Origin: an uncultured Ruminococcus sp. | GTDB taxonomy: Bacteria > Bacillota > Clostridia > Oscillospirales > Ruminococcaceae | Assembly: GCF_934476685.1 (NCBI RefSeq) | Contig: NZ_CAKSNX010000003.1 | Coordinates: 1-64,000, forward strand | Direction of reading: 5' to 3' | DNA: 64,000 bases | Part shown: piece by piece, positions 23,204 through 29,377 of the stretch | How the letters are laid out: the number at the start of each line of letters is the position of its first letter | Numbering within the stretch: position 1 is the stretch's first letter | Made by a program: the position numbers and the translations under genes | The notes under the pieces: generated by a model | What the model saw: only the letters and a program-made list of their open reading frames with translations | Databases searched by the model: none | Told to the model about the DNA's origin: nothing

Positions 23204-23315
23204 TATCGCTCCTATCTGTATTATCATTATCCTTATCGTCCTTCGAGCCTGCGAAAAATGCTATTACGGCTGCTGCGGTGACGACTATCATTCCCGCTAT
23301 AAGTACGATGTCCAT
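23190..23315 (-). CDS. 41-residue single-pass membrane protein
   Basis: A short ORF from ATG 23315 with a perfect AGGAGGAATAAGAAA ribosome binding site. The product (MDIVLIAGMIVVTAAAVIAF as the hydrophobic part, then a Lys/Asp/Asn-rich tail ending DNDEH) is one membrane helix with a charged tail. It lies between two other small early genes with tight spacing. The strong RBS and open frame support it as a real gene even though it is very short. Function unknown. Confidence 0.65.
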   Translation of the reverse strand: MDIVLIAGMIVVTAAAVIAFFAGSKDDKDNDNTDRSDNDEH

Positions 23316-23319
23316 TTTC

Positions 23320-23556
23320 TTATTCCTCCTTATACATCTTTCCTCTGACGGCATATGTGATCTCTCCGTATGAATGTGACAGCTTGTCCGTCAGTTGGTC
23401 ACGCTCCTGTTTTAGCTGCTCATTTTCCGCCGCAAGCCGCTTGCGCTCGTTCTGGTCTGCCTCGTACTTAAGATTATCGTACACCCAGCATACCCACAGA
23501 AGCAGCACTGATATTATCAGCATTGCCAGGAAAAATGCGCTGTCGCTCAGTATCAT
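23320..23556 (-). CDS. small membrane protein with coiled coil
   Basis: A 78-residue protein from ATG 23556 behind AAAGGAGCTGAACCCC. Residues 7-26 are a hydrophobic membrane helix (AFFLAMLIISVLLLWVCWVY). Residues 33-62 are a Glu/Lys/Gln-rich coiled coil (AEDQNERKRLAAENEQLKQER-like). Small TM-plus-coiled-coil proteins are found in many phage early regions and some act as Rz-like or host-takeover proteins, but nothing here allows a specific call. Confidence 0.65.
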   Translation of the reverse strand: MILSDSAFFLAMLIISVLLLWVCWVYDNLKYEADQNERKRLAAENEQLKQERDQLTDKLSHSYGEITYAVRGKMYKEE

Positions 23557-23571
23557 GGGGTTCAGCTCCTT

Positions 23572-23841
23572 TCAAGTTTCAAGGGCAAGCGCCCTCAGTT
23601 TTTTCAGACGTTTTTCATAATCGTCTATGTCAATGCCCCAGACCTTGTATGCGATCCTTGTGTTTATAGAGTGGGGCAGCCATGACTTAACGCCCTGCTT
23701 TGCCATTTCTTCCTTGACCGCTCTCTTGATCTTGATAGTCTGCGTTTCGCCTGTGCCGAACAGCTCCTTGATATCCGCATTGGTTATTTCGGGCTTCTCA
23801 TAGTATAGGCGTACCGCAGTTTCGATATTTGGGGATCTCAT
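23572..23841 (-). CDS. hypothetical phage early protein
   Basis: An 89-residue basic protein from ATG 23841, which directly abuts the stop of the small upstream gene (TAAATG). The segment ITNADIKELFGTGETQTIKIKRAVKEEM reads like a helix-turn-helix or small DNA-binding unit, and the C-terminus is Lys/Leu-rich. DNA binding is therefore possible but not shown. It is the second gene after the Cro-like gene in the early leftward run. Confidence 0.65.
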   Translation of the reverse strand: MRSPNIETAVRLYYEKPEITNADIKELFGTGETQTIKIKRAVKEEMAKQGVKSWLPHSINTRIAYKVWGIDIDDYEKRLKKLRALALET

Positions 23842-23994
23842 TTAGTTTACCTCCTTCACTGACGCTATATGTTCACCTGTGCGGCATTCATAGCCTGCCT
23901 TGCGAAGTGCGTCTATTGTACTGTGCGCTGATACGCTGACTACTCGTGTTTCGCTATACTCAGTCGTGAACTCGATCTGATATGTTTTGGTCAT
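23842..23994 (-). CDS. 50-residue phage early protein
   Basis: A short ORF from ATG 23994 behind GAGAGGGTGAGAAA. The product (MTKTYQIEFTTEYSETRVVS then VSAHSTIDALRKAGYECRTG and EHIASVKEVN) looks like a small beta-alpha-beta protein. It ends two bases before the ATG of the next gene, so they are almost certainly co-translated. The family is not recognised; small proteins of this shape are common in Firmicute phages. Confidence 0.65.
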   Translation of the reverse strand: MTKTYQIEFTTEYSETRVVSVSAHSTIDALRKAGYECRTGEHIASVKEVN

Positions 23995-24015
23995 TTTCTC
24001 ACCCTCTCTCCATAC

Positions 24016-24222
24016 TCACTTATTAAGATCAATACCAAGCAGCTTATCAGTTGTGACATTAAGTATCTCTGCGAACTTATTCAGTGCGCTTAAAGGCATA
24101 TCTCCTTTATCTTCCCAGTTATAGAAAGTCTTTCTCTCAATGCCTGCTTTTGATGTCAGCTCGCAAAGCGGAATACGCTTTCTTGCGCATTCTGCACGAA
24201 TGTTATTAAACACCTCTGCCAT
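24016..24222 (-). CDS. Cro-like XRE-family repressor
   Basis: A 68-residue helix-turn-helix protein (RIPLCELTSKAGIERKTFYNWEDKGDMPLSALNKF, quoted in part; recognition helix around ERKTFYNWE). It is encoded leftward from the early promoter, divergent from the LexA-type repressor gene, which is the standard layout for Cro. ATG 24222 follows GAAGTGAGGTGAGAAT. It probably binds the shared operators at 24557-24710 and commits the phage to lytic growth. Confidence 0.88.
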   Translation of the reverse strand: MAEVFNNIRAECARKRIPLCELTSKAGIERKTFYNWEDKGDMPLSALNKFAEILNVTTDKLLGIDLNK

Positions 24223-24226
24223 ATTC

Positions 24227-24340
24227 TCACCTCACTTCATTCATTAAAAAGGTTATTAAAGCTGTCAGGGAAAACAAAAGTCCCAGAAGTTCAAACAGCT
24301 TTATTACAAGTTTTAAAATACTTTTTCTGCTTTCTCTCAT
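24227..24340 (-). CDS. 37-residue hydrophobic peptide upstream of cro-like gene
   Basis: A short ORF from ATG 24340 giving a peptide with a basic N-terminus (MRESRKSILKLVIKLFELLG) and a hydrophobic C-terminal helix. It ends four bases before the cro-like ATG, so it could be a coupled leader peptide. The Shine-Dalgarno is poor, which lowers confidence. No homologue is recognised. Confidence 0.4.
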   Translation of the reverse strand: MRESRKSILKLVIKLFELLGLLFSLTALITFLMNEVR

Positions 24341-24382
24341 ATCTTGACAAATGGTCAGCCGTATGATATACTGAACAGTACA

Positions 24383-24401
24383 GCGGAGCTTTTCGCTCCG
24401 C
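24383..24401 (-). other. hairpin in early leader region
   Basis: GCGGAGC and GCTCCGC form a perfect 7-base stem with a 5-base loop just after the small membrane-peptide stop. No T-run follows, so it is not a clear terminator. The core (CGGAGC-loop-GCTCCG) is almost the same as the hairpin at 12490-12505 in the same prophage. Confidence 0.5.
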
Positions 24402-24406
24402 CTGCA

Positions 24407-24529
24407 CTATTTTAGTGCTTCTATCAGAATAATTATCCAGCCTACCAGCGAAATTATCCTGATCAAGAGTTTTTCGATTTCCTCCACGATCTCGGAAAAC
24501 TCTTTTATTTTGTCTTTAAGCTTGACCAT
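24407..24529 (-). CDS. 40-residue single-pass membrane peptide, first early gene
   Basis: A short ORF from ATG 24529 behind a strong GGAGGTGAACACAA ribosome binding site. The product has a charged helical N-terminal half (MVKLKDKIKEFSEIVEEIEK) and a hydrophobic C-terminal helix. It is the first ORF after the leftward early promoter at 24557-24585. The strong RBS supports translation. It resembles small phage membrane peptides or type I toxin-like peptides in size and layout, but no identity can be given. Confidence 0.55.
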   Translation of the reverse strand: MVKLKDKIKEFSEIVEEIEKLLIRIISLVGWIIILIEALK

Positions 24530-24556
24530 TTGTGTTCACCTCCGTTCTATGTGTAT

Positions 24557-24585
24557 ATTATAACACGTTATGTGTAAGTAGTCAA
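24557..24585 (-). promoter_or_regulatory. leftward early (cro-side) promoter with operator
   Basis: On the minus strand TTGACT (24585-24580), a 17-base spacer and TATAAT (24562-24557). The spacer and -10 region contain TTACACATAACGTGTTA, an imperfect palindrome that matches the one at the repressor promoter in 14 of 17 places. Confidence 0.8.
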
Positions 24586-24665
24586 TGCATTTTCATTAAA
24601 AACATACACGAAATATGTAACTAAAATTTGTGCAATATGTACACTATTTGTGTAACTATTTATAC

Positions 24666-24694
24666 TTGACTTTTTGCACAAAATGTGTTATTAT
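24666..24694 (+). promoter_or_regulatory. repressor-side promoter with operator
   Basis: TTGACT (24666-24671), a 17-base spacer and TATTAT (24689-24694). The spacer holds TTGCACAAAATGTGTTA (24674-24690), the same operator type as at the leftward promoter. A further similar site (GTACACTATTTGTGTAA) lies just upstream, so the repressor probably controls its own gene. Confidence 0.8.
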
Positions 24695-24730
24695 TTACAC
24701 AAAGGGTGAACATTATATAGGAGGTTCATT

Positions 24731-25378
24731 ATGAATTTACCTGAAAAAATAAAAGAAGCAAGAAAAAAAGCAGGTCTTTCTCAGAAAGAACTTGCTCAGA
24801 AATTAGATATGAATTTAAGGACATATGGCTCTTATGAACGTGGTGAACGTGATGTAAGTACAGCTATACTCTTAAAAATATGTAAAACACTCAATATTTC
24901 ATCTGATTATCTTCTGGGACGTAATGAAAATAATCATACCGAAACCGCTGTGGAATCAAATATAGGCGCTGTACTTCCACAGGATAAAATACGAATGATC
25001 CCTGTGTATGAAAGCGTTTCGGCAGGGTTCGGAGCGTATGCGGACGATTATATAACCGAATATATACCATTGTATATCGTTAATGATGAGGAAGCCGAAA
25101 ATACTATGTGTATCGTAGTTACAGGCGACAGTATGTATCCTAAAATAGAAAACGGAGATAAAATACAGGTGCTGCGTCAAGACTGGGCGGAAAACGGACA
25201 GGTAGTCGTTGCTCTTATCGACGGCGAGAACGGTGTTGTCAAAAAAATAGAATATGATGATGATATAATACGTCTTATCTCTTTCAACCCTGAATATCAG
25301 CCAAGAGAATTTTCGGGTGCTGACCGTGAGCGCATAAGGATACTCGGAGTAGTCAAAACCATTATCAAAACATTGTAA
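24731..25378 (+). CDS. LexA/CI-type phage repressor (XRE HTH plus S24 peptidase)
   Basis: A 215-residue repressor. Residues 6-60 are an XRE helix-turn-helix (GLSQKELAQKLDMNLRTYGSYERG, in part). Residues 90-215 are a LexA-type S24 self-cleavage domain: cleavage site A98-G99 (ESVSAGFG), catalytic Ser134 in TGDSMYP, and Lys171/172 in GVVKKIEYD. DNA damage and RecA should trigger cleavage and induce the prophage. ATG 24731 follows ATAGGAGGTTCATT. It is the only repressor gene seen and faces away from the cro-like gene. Confidence 0.93.
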   Translation: MNLPEKIKEARKKAGLSQKELAQKLDMNLRTYGSYERGERDVSTAILLKICKTLNISSDYLLGRNENNHTETAVESNIGAVLPQDKIRMIPVYESVSAGFGAYADDYITEYIPLYIVNDEEAENTMCIVVTGDSMYPKIENGDKIQVLRQDWAENGQVVVALIDGENGVVKKIEYDDDIIRLISFNPEYQPREFSGADRERIRILGVVKTIIKTL

Positions 25379-25542
25379 GCATAAAAAAATCCCCGCCAGT
25401 ACCGCAAATACTGACAGGAATAAAATAACAAGATTTCTCCCGTTACTTACAAATATATTATATCACTAAATTCGAGTAATGTAAAGTTTTGCAATAAAAA
25501 GTTTATATATGTCGAAATTAGTGACATTTAGGAGGAATTTTT

Positions 25543-26883
25543 GTGGGATATATTATTGCTTTGATAGCGATAATGTTCGTTATGGTGCTTTTCTTCAAGT
25601 TCTGGTTTATAGCTTTGCCGATAGCTGCTATATTAATTATCGCATTTATTGTGCTGAGAAGGCAAAATAAAAACAAACCGATGAGTAAGATAGATACAGT
25701 TGAAAAGACAAATGACAAAGTTATTAGTTACAATGAACCAACAGCACCAAAGCCAAAGAAAAAGCAGTCTGTCCCTAACAGATATGTTGTTATAGACCTT
25801 GAAACAACAGGGCTTAACCCACAGTATGACTATATCACAGAATTTGGAGCGGTGCTTGTTGAAAACTTTGAAATAATTGATACATTCGAGCAGCTTGTCA
25901 AGCCTAAGAAAAGAATACCCGAAGAAGTCGAAGATCTCACAGGGATAACAAATGAAATGGTCTCGGACGCACCAAGTATAAATATCGTGCTTCCGAAGTT
26001 CTTGAAATTTATCGGAAACGATATACTTGTAGGACATTACATAGAATTTGACAGTCAGTTTATTTCGGCAGCTTGTCAGCGTTTTAATCTGCCATACAAG
26101 AATAAAGTATGTGATACGCTGGAGCTTTCTCAACAGGTGTTTCCGAAACTTGAAAATCACAAGCTGAGTACGCTATGCAGAATGCTTAATGTCACCAATG
26201 ACTCTGCCCACCGTGCATTGCCTGATGTGTTGGCAACTCAGCAGGTATTTGAAAAGCTGAGTAAAAAAGCAATGCCAACGATACATAATCATGCAAAATT
26301 CACGTTGAAAAAGAACAGCTATAACGTTCGCTACTCGGCAAAGACCAAAGCCATACAGCAGCTCCAAGAACTGCTTCTGGATATTACCGACGATAATATT
26401 CTGACCGATGATGAAGTTATGGAACTGAAAGATTGGCTTGAAAGCAATGACGAGTATTGTAATGACTATCCGTTCGACAAGCTGAAACGAATAATCGAAA
26501 ACGCTTTGGAGGACGGCATATTGGAGCAATCTGAACTTGATGAAATGCTTGAGGTTTTCAATGATATCTGCAAGCCTAAGTTCGACAAAGACGTTTCGCC
26601 AGACGAGCTTATAGACCTTAATGGTAAGGTGCTTGTATTTACAGGTGAGTGTCAGCTCGGAGATATAAGTGAGATAACGCCCATATATGAAGATATGGGG
26701 GCAATCATAAGAAAAGCCGTAAGCGGCAAGACCGACTATCTTGTAATAGGTGCTTTTGGCAGTCCTGATTGGTCATACGGCAATTACGGCTCTGAGGTAT
26801 TAAAAGCAAGGGAACTTCAAGAAGCAGGCAAGAAAGTAAAGATCATCAACGAGAATGATTTTCTTTCGGTTATATATAGTTGA
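25543..26883 (+). CDS. membrane-anchored DEDDh exonuclease with BRCT domain
   Basis: A 446-residue protein from GTG 25543 (RBS AGGAGGAATTTTT). Residues 3-38 are two hydrophobic stretches that anchor it in the membrane. Residues 80-240 are a DnaQ-like 3'-5' exonuclease with the full DEDDh set: D85 and E87 (VIDLETTG), D170 (HYIEFDSQF), H223 and D228 (SAHRALPDV). Residues 265-350 are a helical acidic linker. Residues 356-446 are a BRCT domain (DLNGKVLVFTGECQLGD ... TDYLVIG). The exonuclease/BRCT pairing is known from soluble bacterial proteins; the membrane anchor and its place in a lysogeny region are unusual. It is 40 bases ahead of a potassium channel gene on the same strand. Confidence 0.85.
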   Translation: MGYIIALIAIMFVMVLFFKFWFIALPIAAILIIAFIVLRRQNKNKPMSKIDTVEKTNDKVISYNEPTAPKPKKKQSVPNRYVVIDLETTGLNPQYDYITEFGAVLVENFEIIDTFEQLVKPKKRIPEEVEDLTGITNEMVSDAPSINIVLPKFLKFIGNDILVGHYIEFDSQFISAACQRFNLPYKNKVCDTLELSQQVFPKLENHKLSTLCRMLNVTNDSAHRALPDVLATQQVFEKLSKKAMPTIHNHAKFTLKKNSYNVRYSAKTKAIQQLQELLLDITDDNILTDDEVMELKDWLESNDEYCNDYPFDKLKRIIENALEDGILEQSELDEMLEVFNDICKPKFDKDVSPDELIDLNGKVLVFTGECQLGDISEITPIYEDMGAIIRKAVSGKTDYLVIGAFGSPDWSYGNYGSEVLKARELQEAGKKVKIINENDFLSVIYS

Positions 26884-26923
26884 GCTGACGTTTAGCAGCT
26901 TGCAAATTAGGTGGACAAAATAA

Positions 26924-27703
26924 ATGTACAAAACCATAAAATCCAAAGCCTTTGAGCTTGTGAACCACAACAAAATATTTGAAGTGATGATAATAATACT
27001 CATTGTCATAAACACATCTTCCGTTGTGGCGGAAACGTTTCAGCTGCCCGATAATGTCAAAGGCATTATGTCAGTGATCGAAACTATATCAGTCATTATA
27101 TTTACTTTTGAATACATATTAAGAGTATGGACAGCGGACACTTTAAAGCCTGAGCTTTCACCTGTAAAAGCAAGACTAAAATATGTTTTCAGCTTTATGG
27201 CTGTAATTGACTTGCTGGCGATAATGCCGTTTTACCTGCCTATGCTGATACCTATCGACCTGCGGGCGCTGAGGACACTCAGGCTTGTGCGGCTGCTCAG
27301 GCTGTTTAAGATCAATCGCTATACCAAAGCACTGTCAACTATCGCTGAGGTTTTTAAACGCAAGGCATCTCAGCTGATATCATCGCTGCTTGTGGTGGGA
27401 TTGCTTATGCTGATAGCTGCACTTATAATGTACAACATTGAACACGAAGCACAGCCCGAAACCTTTACGAACGTTTTTCAGGCACTGTGGTGGAGCGTAG
27501 CCACATTGACAACAGTAGGGTATGGTGACATATACCCTGTGACGATAGCAGGAAAGGTGCTTAGTACAATAATCGCCCTGCTGGGTATCGGTCTTGTTGC
27601 TGTGCCGACAGGTATTATCACAGCGGGATTTTCAGAGGTCATTGACAAAGACGATGACAAAGATAAAAAATATTGTCCTTATTGCGGACATAAGATCGAC
27701 TAA
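26924..27703 (+). CDS. voltage-gated potassium channel with C-terminal zinc ribbon
   Basis: A 259-residue six-helix ion channel. Helices S1-S3 lie at about residues 18-105, a classical S4 voltage sensor with arginines every third residue at 114-128 (RALRTLRLVRLLRLFK), S5 at 152-171, the pore filter TTVGYGD at 196-202 and S6 at 207-236. A short tail ends in CPYCGHKID, half of a zinc ribbon. It is a Kv-type subunit that would form a tetramer. It sits behind the exonuclease/BRCT gene (RBS AGGTGG) in the prophage lysogeny region, which suggests a lysogenic conversion or host-protection role. Terminators follow at 27717 and 27801. Confidence 0.92.
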   Translation: MYKTIKSKAFELVNHNKIFEVMIIILIVINTSSVVAETFQLPDNVKGIMSVIETISVIIFTFEYILRVWTADTLKPELSPVKARLKYVFSFMAVIDLLAIMPFYLPMLIPIDLRALRTLRLVRLLRLFKINRYTKALSTIAEVFKRKASQLISSLLVVGLLMLIAALIMYNIEHEAQPETFTNVFQALWWSVATLTTVGYGDIYPVTIAGKVLSTIIALLGIGLVAVPTGIITAGFSEVIDKDDDKDKKYCPYCGHKID

Positions 27704-27716
27704 TAAAAAAAGTCCT

Positions 27717-27742
27717 CCGAGCGTTGACAGCACTCAGAGGAC
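27717..27742 (+). terminator. hairpin after potassium channel gene
   Basis: GTCCTCCGAG and CTCAGAGGAC pair over 9 of 10 places just after the stop codon. No T-run follows, so it is likely a partial terminator or mRNA 3' end, backed up by the better terminator at 27801. Confidence 0.5.
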
Positions 27743-27800
27743 ATATGAACCGATGTTGACAGTATCGGCTCAGTTAAAATTCACACCCCAACCAGCTAAG

Positions 27801-27822
27801 AAAGGGCGAATTCTGCCCTTTT
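27801..27822 (+). terminator. rho-independent terminator before integrase
   Basis: AAAGGGC and GCCCTTT pair around a 7-base loop and run into TTATTATAAC. This ends the repressor/exonuclease/channel side and separates it from the integrase gene. Confidence 0.75.
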
Positions 27823-27836
27823 ATTATAACATAACA

Positions 27837-27856
27837 TTTTGTTGATGTCAACAAAA
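27837..27856. repeat. inverted repeat just before integrase gene
   Basis: TTTTGTTGA and TCAACAAAA form a perfect 9-base inverted repeat around two bases, 28 bases before the integrase ATG. There is no T-run in the integrase direction. It could be a regulator or excisionase-type binding site, or a leader hairpin. Confidence 0.45.
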
Positions 27857-27883
27857 CGATAAGATATGATAGGAGGAAATACA

Positions 27884-29035
27884 ATGCCAATTTACAAAAT
27901 GACGGACAAAAGCGGGAAGAACATCAAGAAAGACGGTCTGCAAAAATACCGTGTGCGTATCAACTACACCGATGCTCTCGGAAAGCAGCACCAGTTGGAT
28001 CGTGTGACTTATGGAGCAGAGGCGGCTAAACAGCTGGAAATGCAGCTGATCCATTCGGTGAAGATCGAACAGCCTGCGCAGCGAATGTCAGTCGGTCAGC
28101 TTTACAGTGAATATCTTACCGCCAAAAAGCATGAGGTAAGAGAATCGACTCTTGAAAAAACTCAGACAATACTTTCTCAGCACGTTGTACCGATATTGTC
28201 GGACATAAAGCTGGACAAGCTTAATATACCTGTACTTGAAAATTGGAAAAGGAATATTGAAGATAAAGGACTCAGTATTCGCATGAGGAAGAATATCTAC
28301 GGCGAGTTCAGAGCAATGCTGAATTACGCTGTTAAAATGGAGTATATACAGACTAACCCGCTGCTAAAAGTCGGCAATTTTAAAGCACCTATGGAGTTGC
28401 ACAAAGAAATGCTTTTTTATACTCCTGAGGAATTTCATAAATTCATCACAGCCGCAAGAGAGTATTGTGAGAAGTCGGAAGCAAACGGCTCTCTGTACGA
28501 TTGGAATTACTATGTTTTCTTCTGCACAGCTTTTTATATGGGTATGAGAAAAGGTGAGATCTATGCTTTGCAATGGACCGATATCAAAGGCGACAATATA
28601 AGCATTACGAAAAGCATAAGCCAAAAGCTGAAAGGGGAGGACAGGGTAACACCGCCCAAAAATCATAGTTCCGTTCGTACCATCGAAATACCCGAACCGC
28701 TTATAGAGGTGCTGAACAAGCATAGAGAGCGTTGTATGAGGCTTGACGGATTCCGTGAAAGTCAGTACATATGCGGAGGTGAACGCCCCATAAGGGACAC
28801 CACAGTGCAGCATATGAACGAAAAATTTTCTTCTGCCGCAGCCGTAAAGCGTATTCGCATACACGATTTTAGGCACAGTCATGCTTCACTGTTGGCGAAT
28901 GAGGGGATAAATATTCAGGAGGTAGCAAGACGTCTTGGACATTCAAATGTCGAAATCACACTCAAAACATACGCTCACCTTTATCCGAGAGAATCGGAAC
29001 GTGCGATAGGTGTGCTTAACGGTGTAAAGTTATAA
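27884..29035 (+). CDS. phage tyrosine-family integrase
   Basis: A 383-residue site-specific recombinase. The N-terminal Arm-DNA-binding beta part (KYRVRINYTDALGKQHQLDRV) is followed by a core-binding helical domain (SVGQLYSEYLTAKKHEVRES) and the catalytic domain with Arg in YMGMRKGEIYALQW, HxxR in HDFRHSHASLL, His in RRLGHSNVEIT and Tyr in LKTYAHLY. The start ATG 27884 sits after GATAGGAGGAAATACA; the upstream ATG 27866 overlaps that RBS. It lies next to tRNA-Pro, whose 3' end is the likely attachment site. Confidence 0.95.
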   Translation: MPIYKMTDKSGKNIKKDGLQKYRVRINYTDALGKQHQLDRVTYGAEAAKQLEMQLIHSVKIEQPAQRMSVGQLYSEYLTAKKHEVRESTLEKTQTILSQHVVPILSDIKLDKLNIPVLENWKRNIEDKGLSIRMRKNIYGEFRAMLNYAVKMEYIQTNPLLKVGNFKAPMELHKEMLFYTPEEFHKFITAAREYCEKSEANGSLYDWNYYVFFCTAFYMGMRKGEIYALQWTDIKGDNISITKSISQKLKGEDRVTPPKNHSSVRTIEIPEPLIEVLNKHRERCMRLDGFRESQYICGGERPIRDTTVQHMNEKFSSAAAVKRIRIHDFRHSHASLLANEGINIQEVARRLGHSNVEITLKTYAHLYPRESERAIGVLNGVKL

Positions 29036-29070
29036 ATCCACAAATCCGTGTAAAAAACGTGTACAAAAAT

Positions 29071-29098
29071 AAAAGACCGCCTAAATAAGCAGTCTTTT
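29071..29098 (-). terminator. terminator after tRNA-Pro (minus), shared with integrase end
   Basis: On the minus strand AAAAGACTGC and GCGGTCTTTT pair completely with one T-G pair and run into TATTTTT. It directly follows the tRNA-Pro CCA. On the plus strand the same hairpin has one C-A mismatch but could still stop integrase transcripts. Confidence 0.7.
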
Positions 29099-29105
29099 AA
29101 AATCA

Positions 29106-29130
29106 TGGTCGAGGCGACAGGACTTGAACC
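29106..29130. other. prophage attachment site, right end (inferred)
   Basis: The 3' half of tRNA-Pro, next to the integrase stop at 29035, is the expected crossover region for this integrase class. CGTGTA direct repeats at 29047-29062 may be arm-type sites. The left copy of the tRNA 3' end is not in this window, so exact att ends cannot be set. Confidence 0.6.
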
Positions 29131-29182
29131 TGCGGCATCTTGGTCCCAAACCAAGCACTCTACCAAACTGAGTTACGCCTCG
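29106..29182 (-). tRNA. tRNA-Pro (TGG)
   Basis: Acceptor CGAGGCG pairs with CGCCTCG, the anticodon stem-loop is CTTGG-TTTGGGA-CCAAG with anticodon TGG, and the T-arm has GTTCAAGTC. CCA is encoded (29108-29106). The prophage abuts the 3' end, and the gene remains complete. Confidence 0.97.
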
Positions 29183-29233
29183 ATTTTTATTATTTATTTT
29201 TCTCTGTCGTTTCTCTCATCTGACAGCTTAATT

Positions 29234-29262
29234 ATTATAGCACACACAACCCGTTTTGTCAA
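29234..29262 (-). promoter_or_regulatory. tRNA-Pro promoter
   Basis: On the minus strand TTGACA (29262-29257), a 17-base spacer and TATAAT (29239-29234), both consensus. The transcript leader contains a small hairpin also seen upstream of the tRNA-Ser genes. Confidence 0.9.
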
Positions 29263-29377
29263 CACTTTTTTATCACTTCTACTTTTTCAACAAATTAATT
29301 CAAAATACCGCTGTTTTTATATACATTTACCACACATTCAGCGGTATTCTGATATAATTCGCTTTCAAAAAAATTGA

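Noticed and set aside
24383..24401. Rho-independent terminator in the early leader
   Set aside because: The stem is perfect but no T-run follows on either strand.
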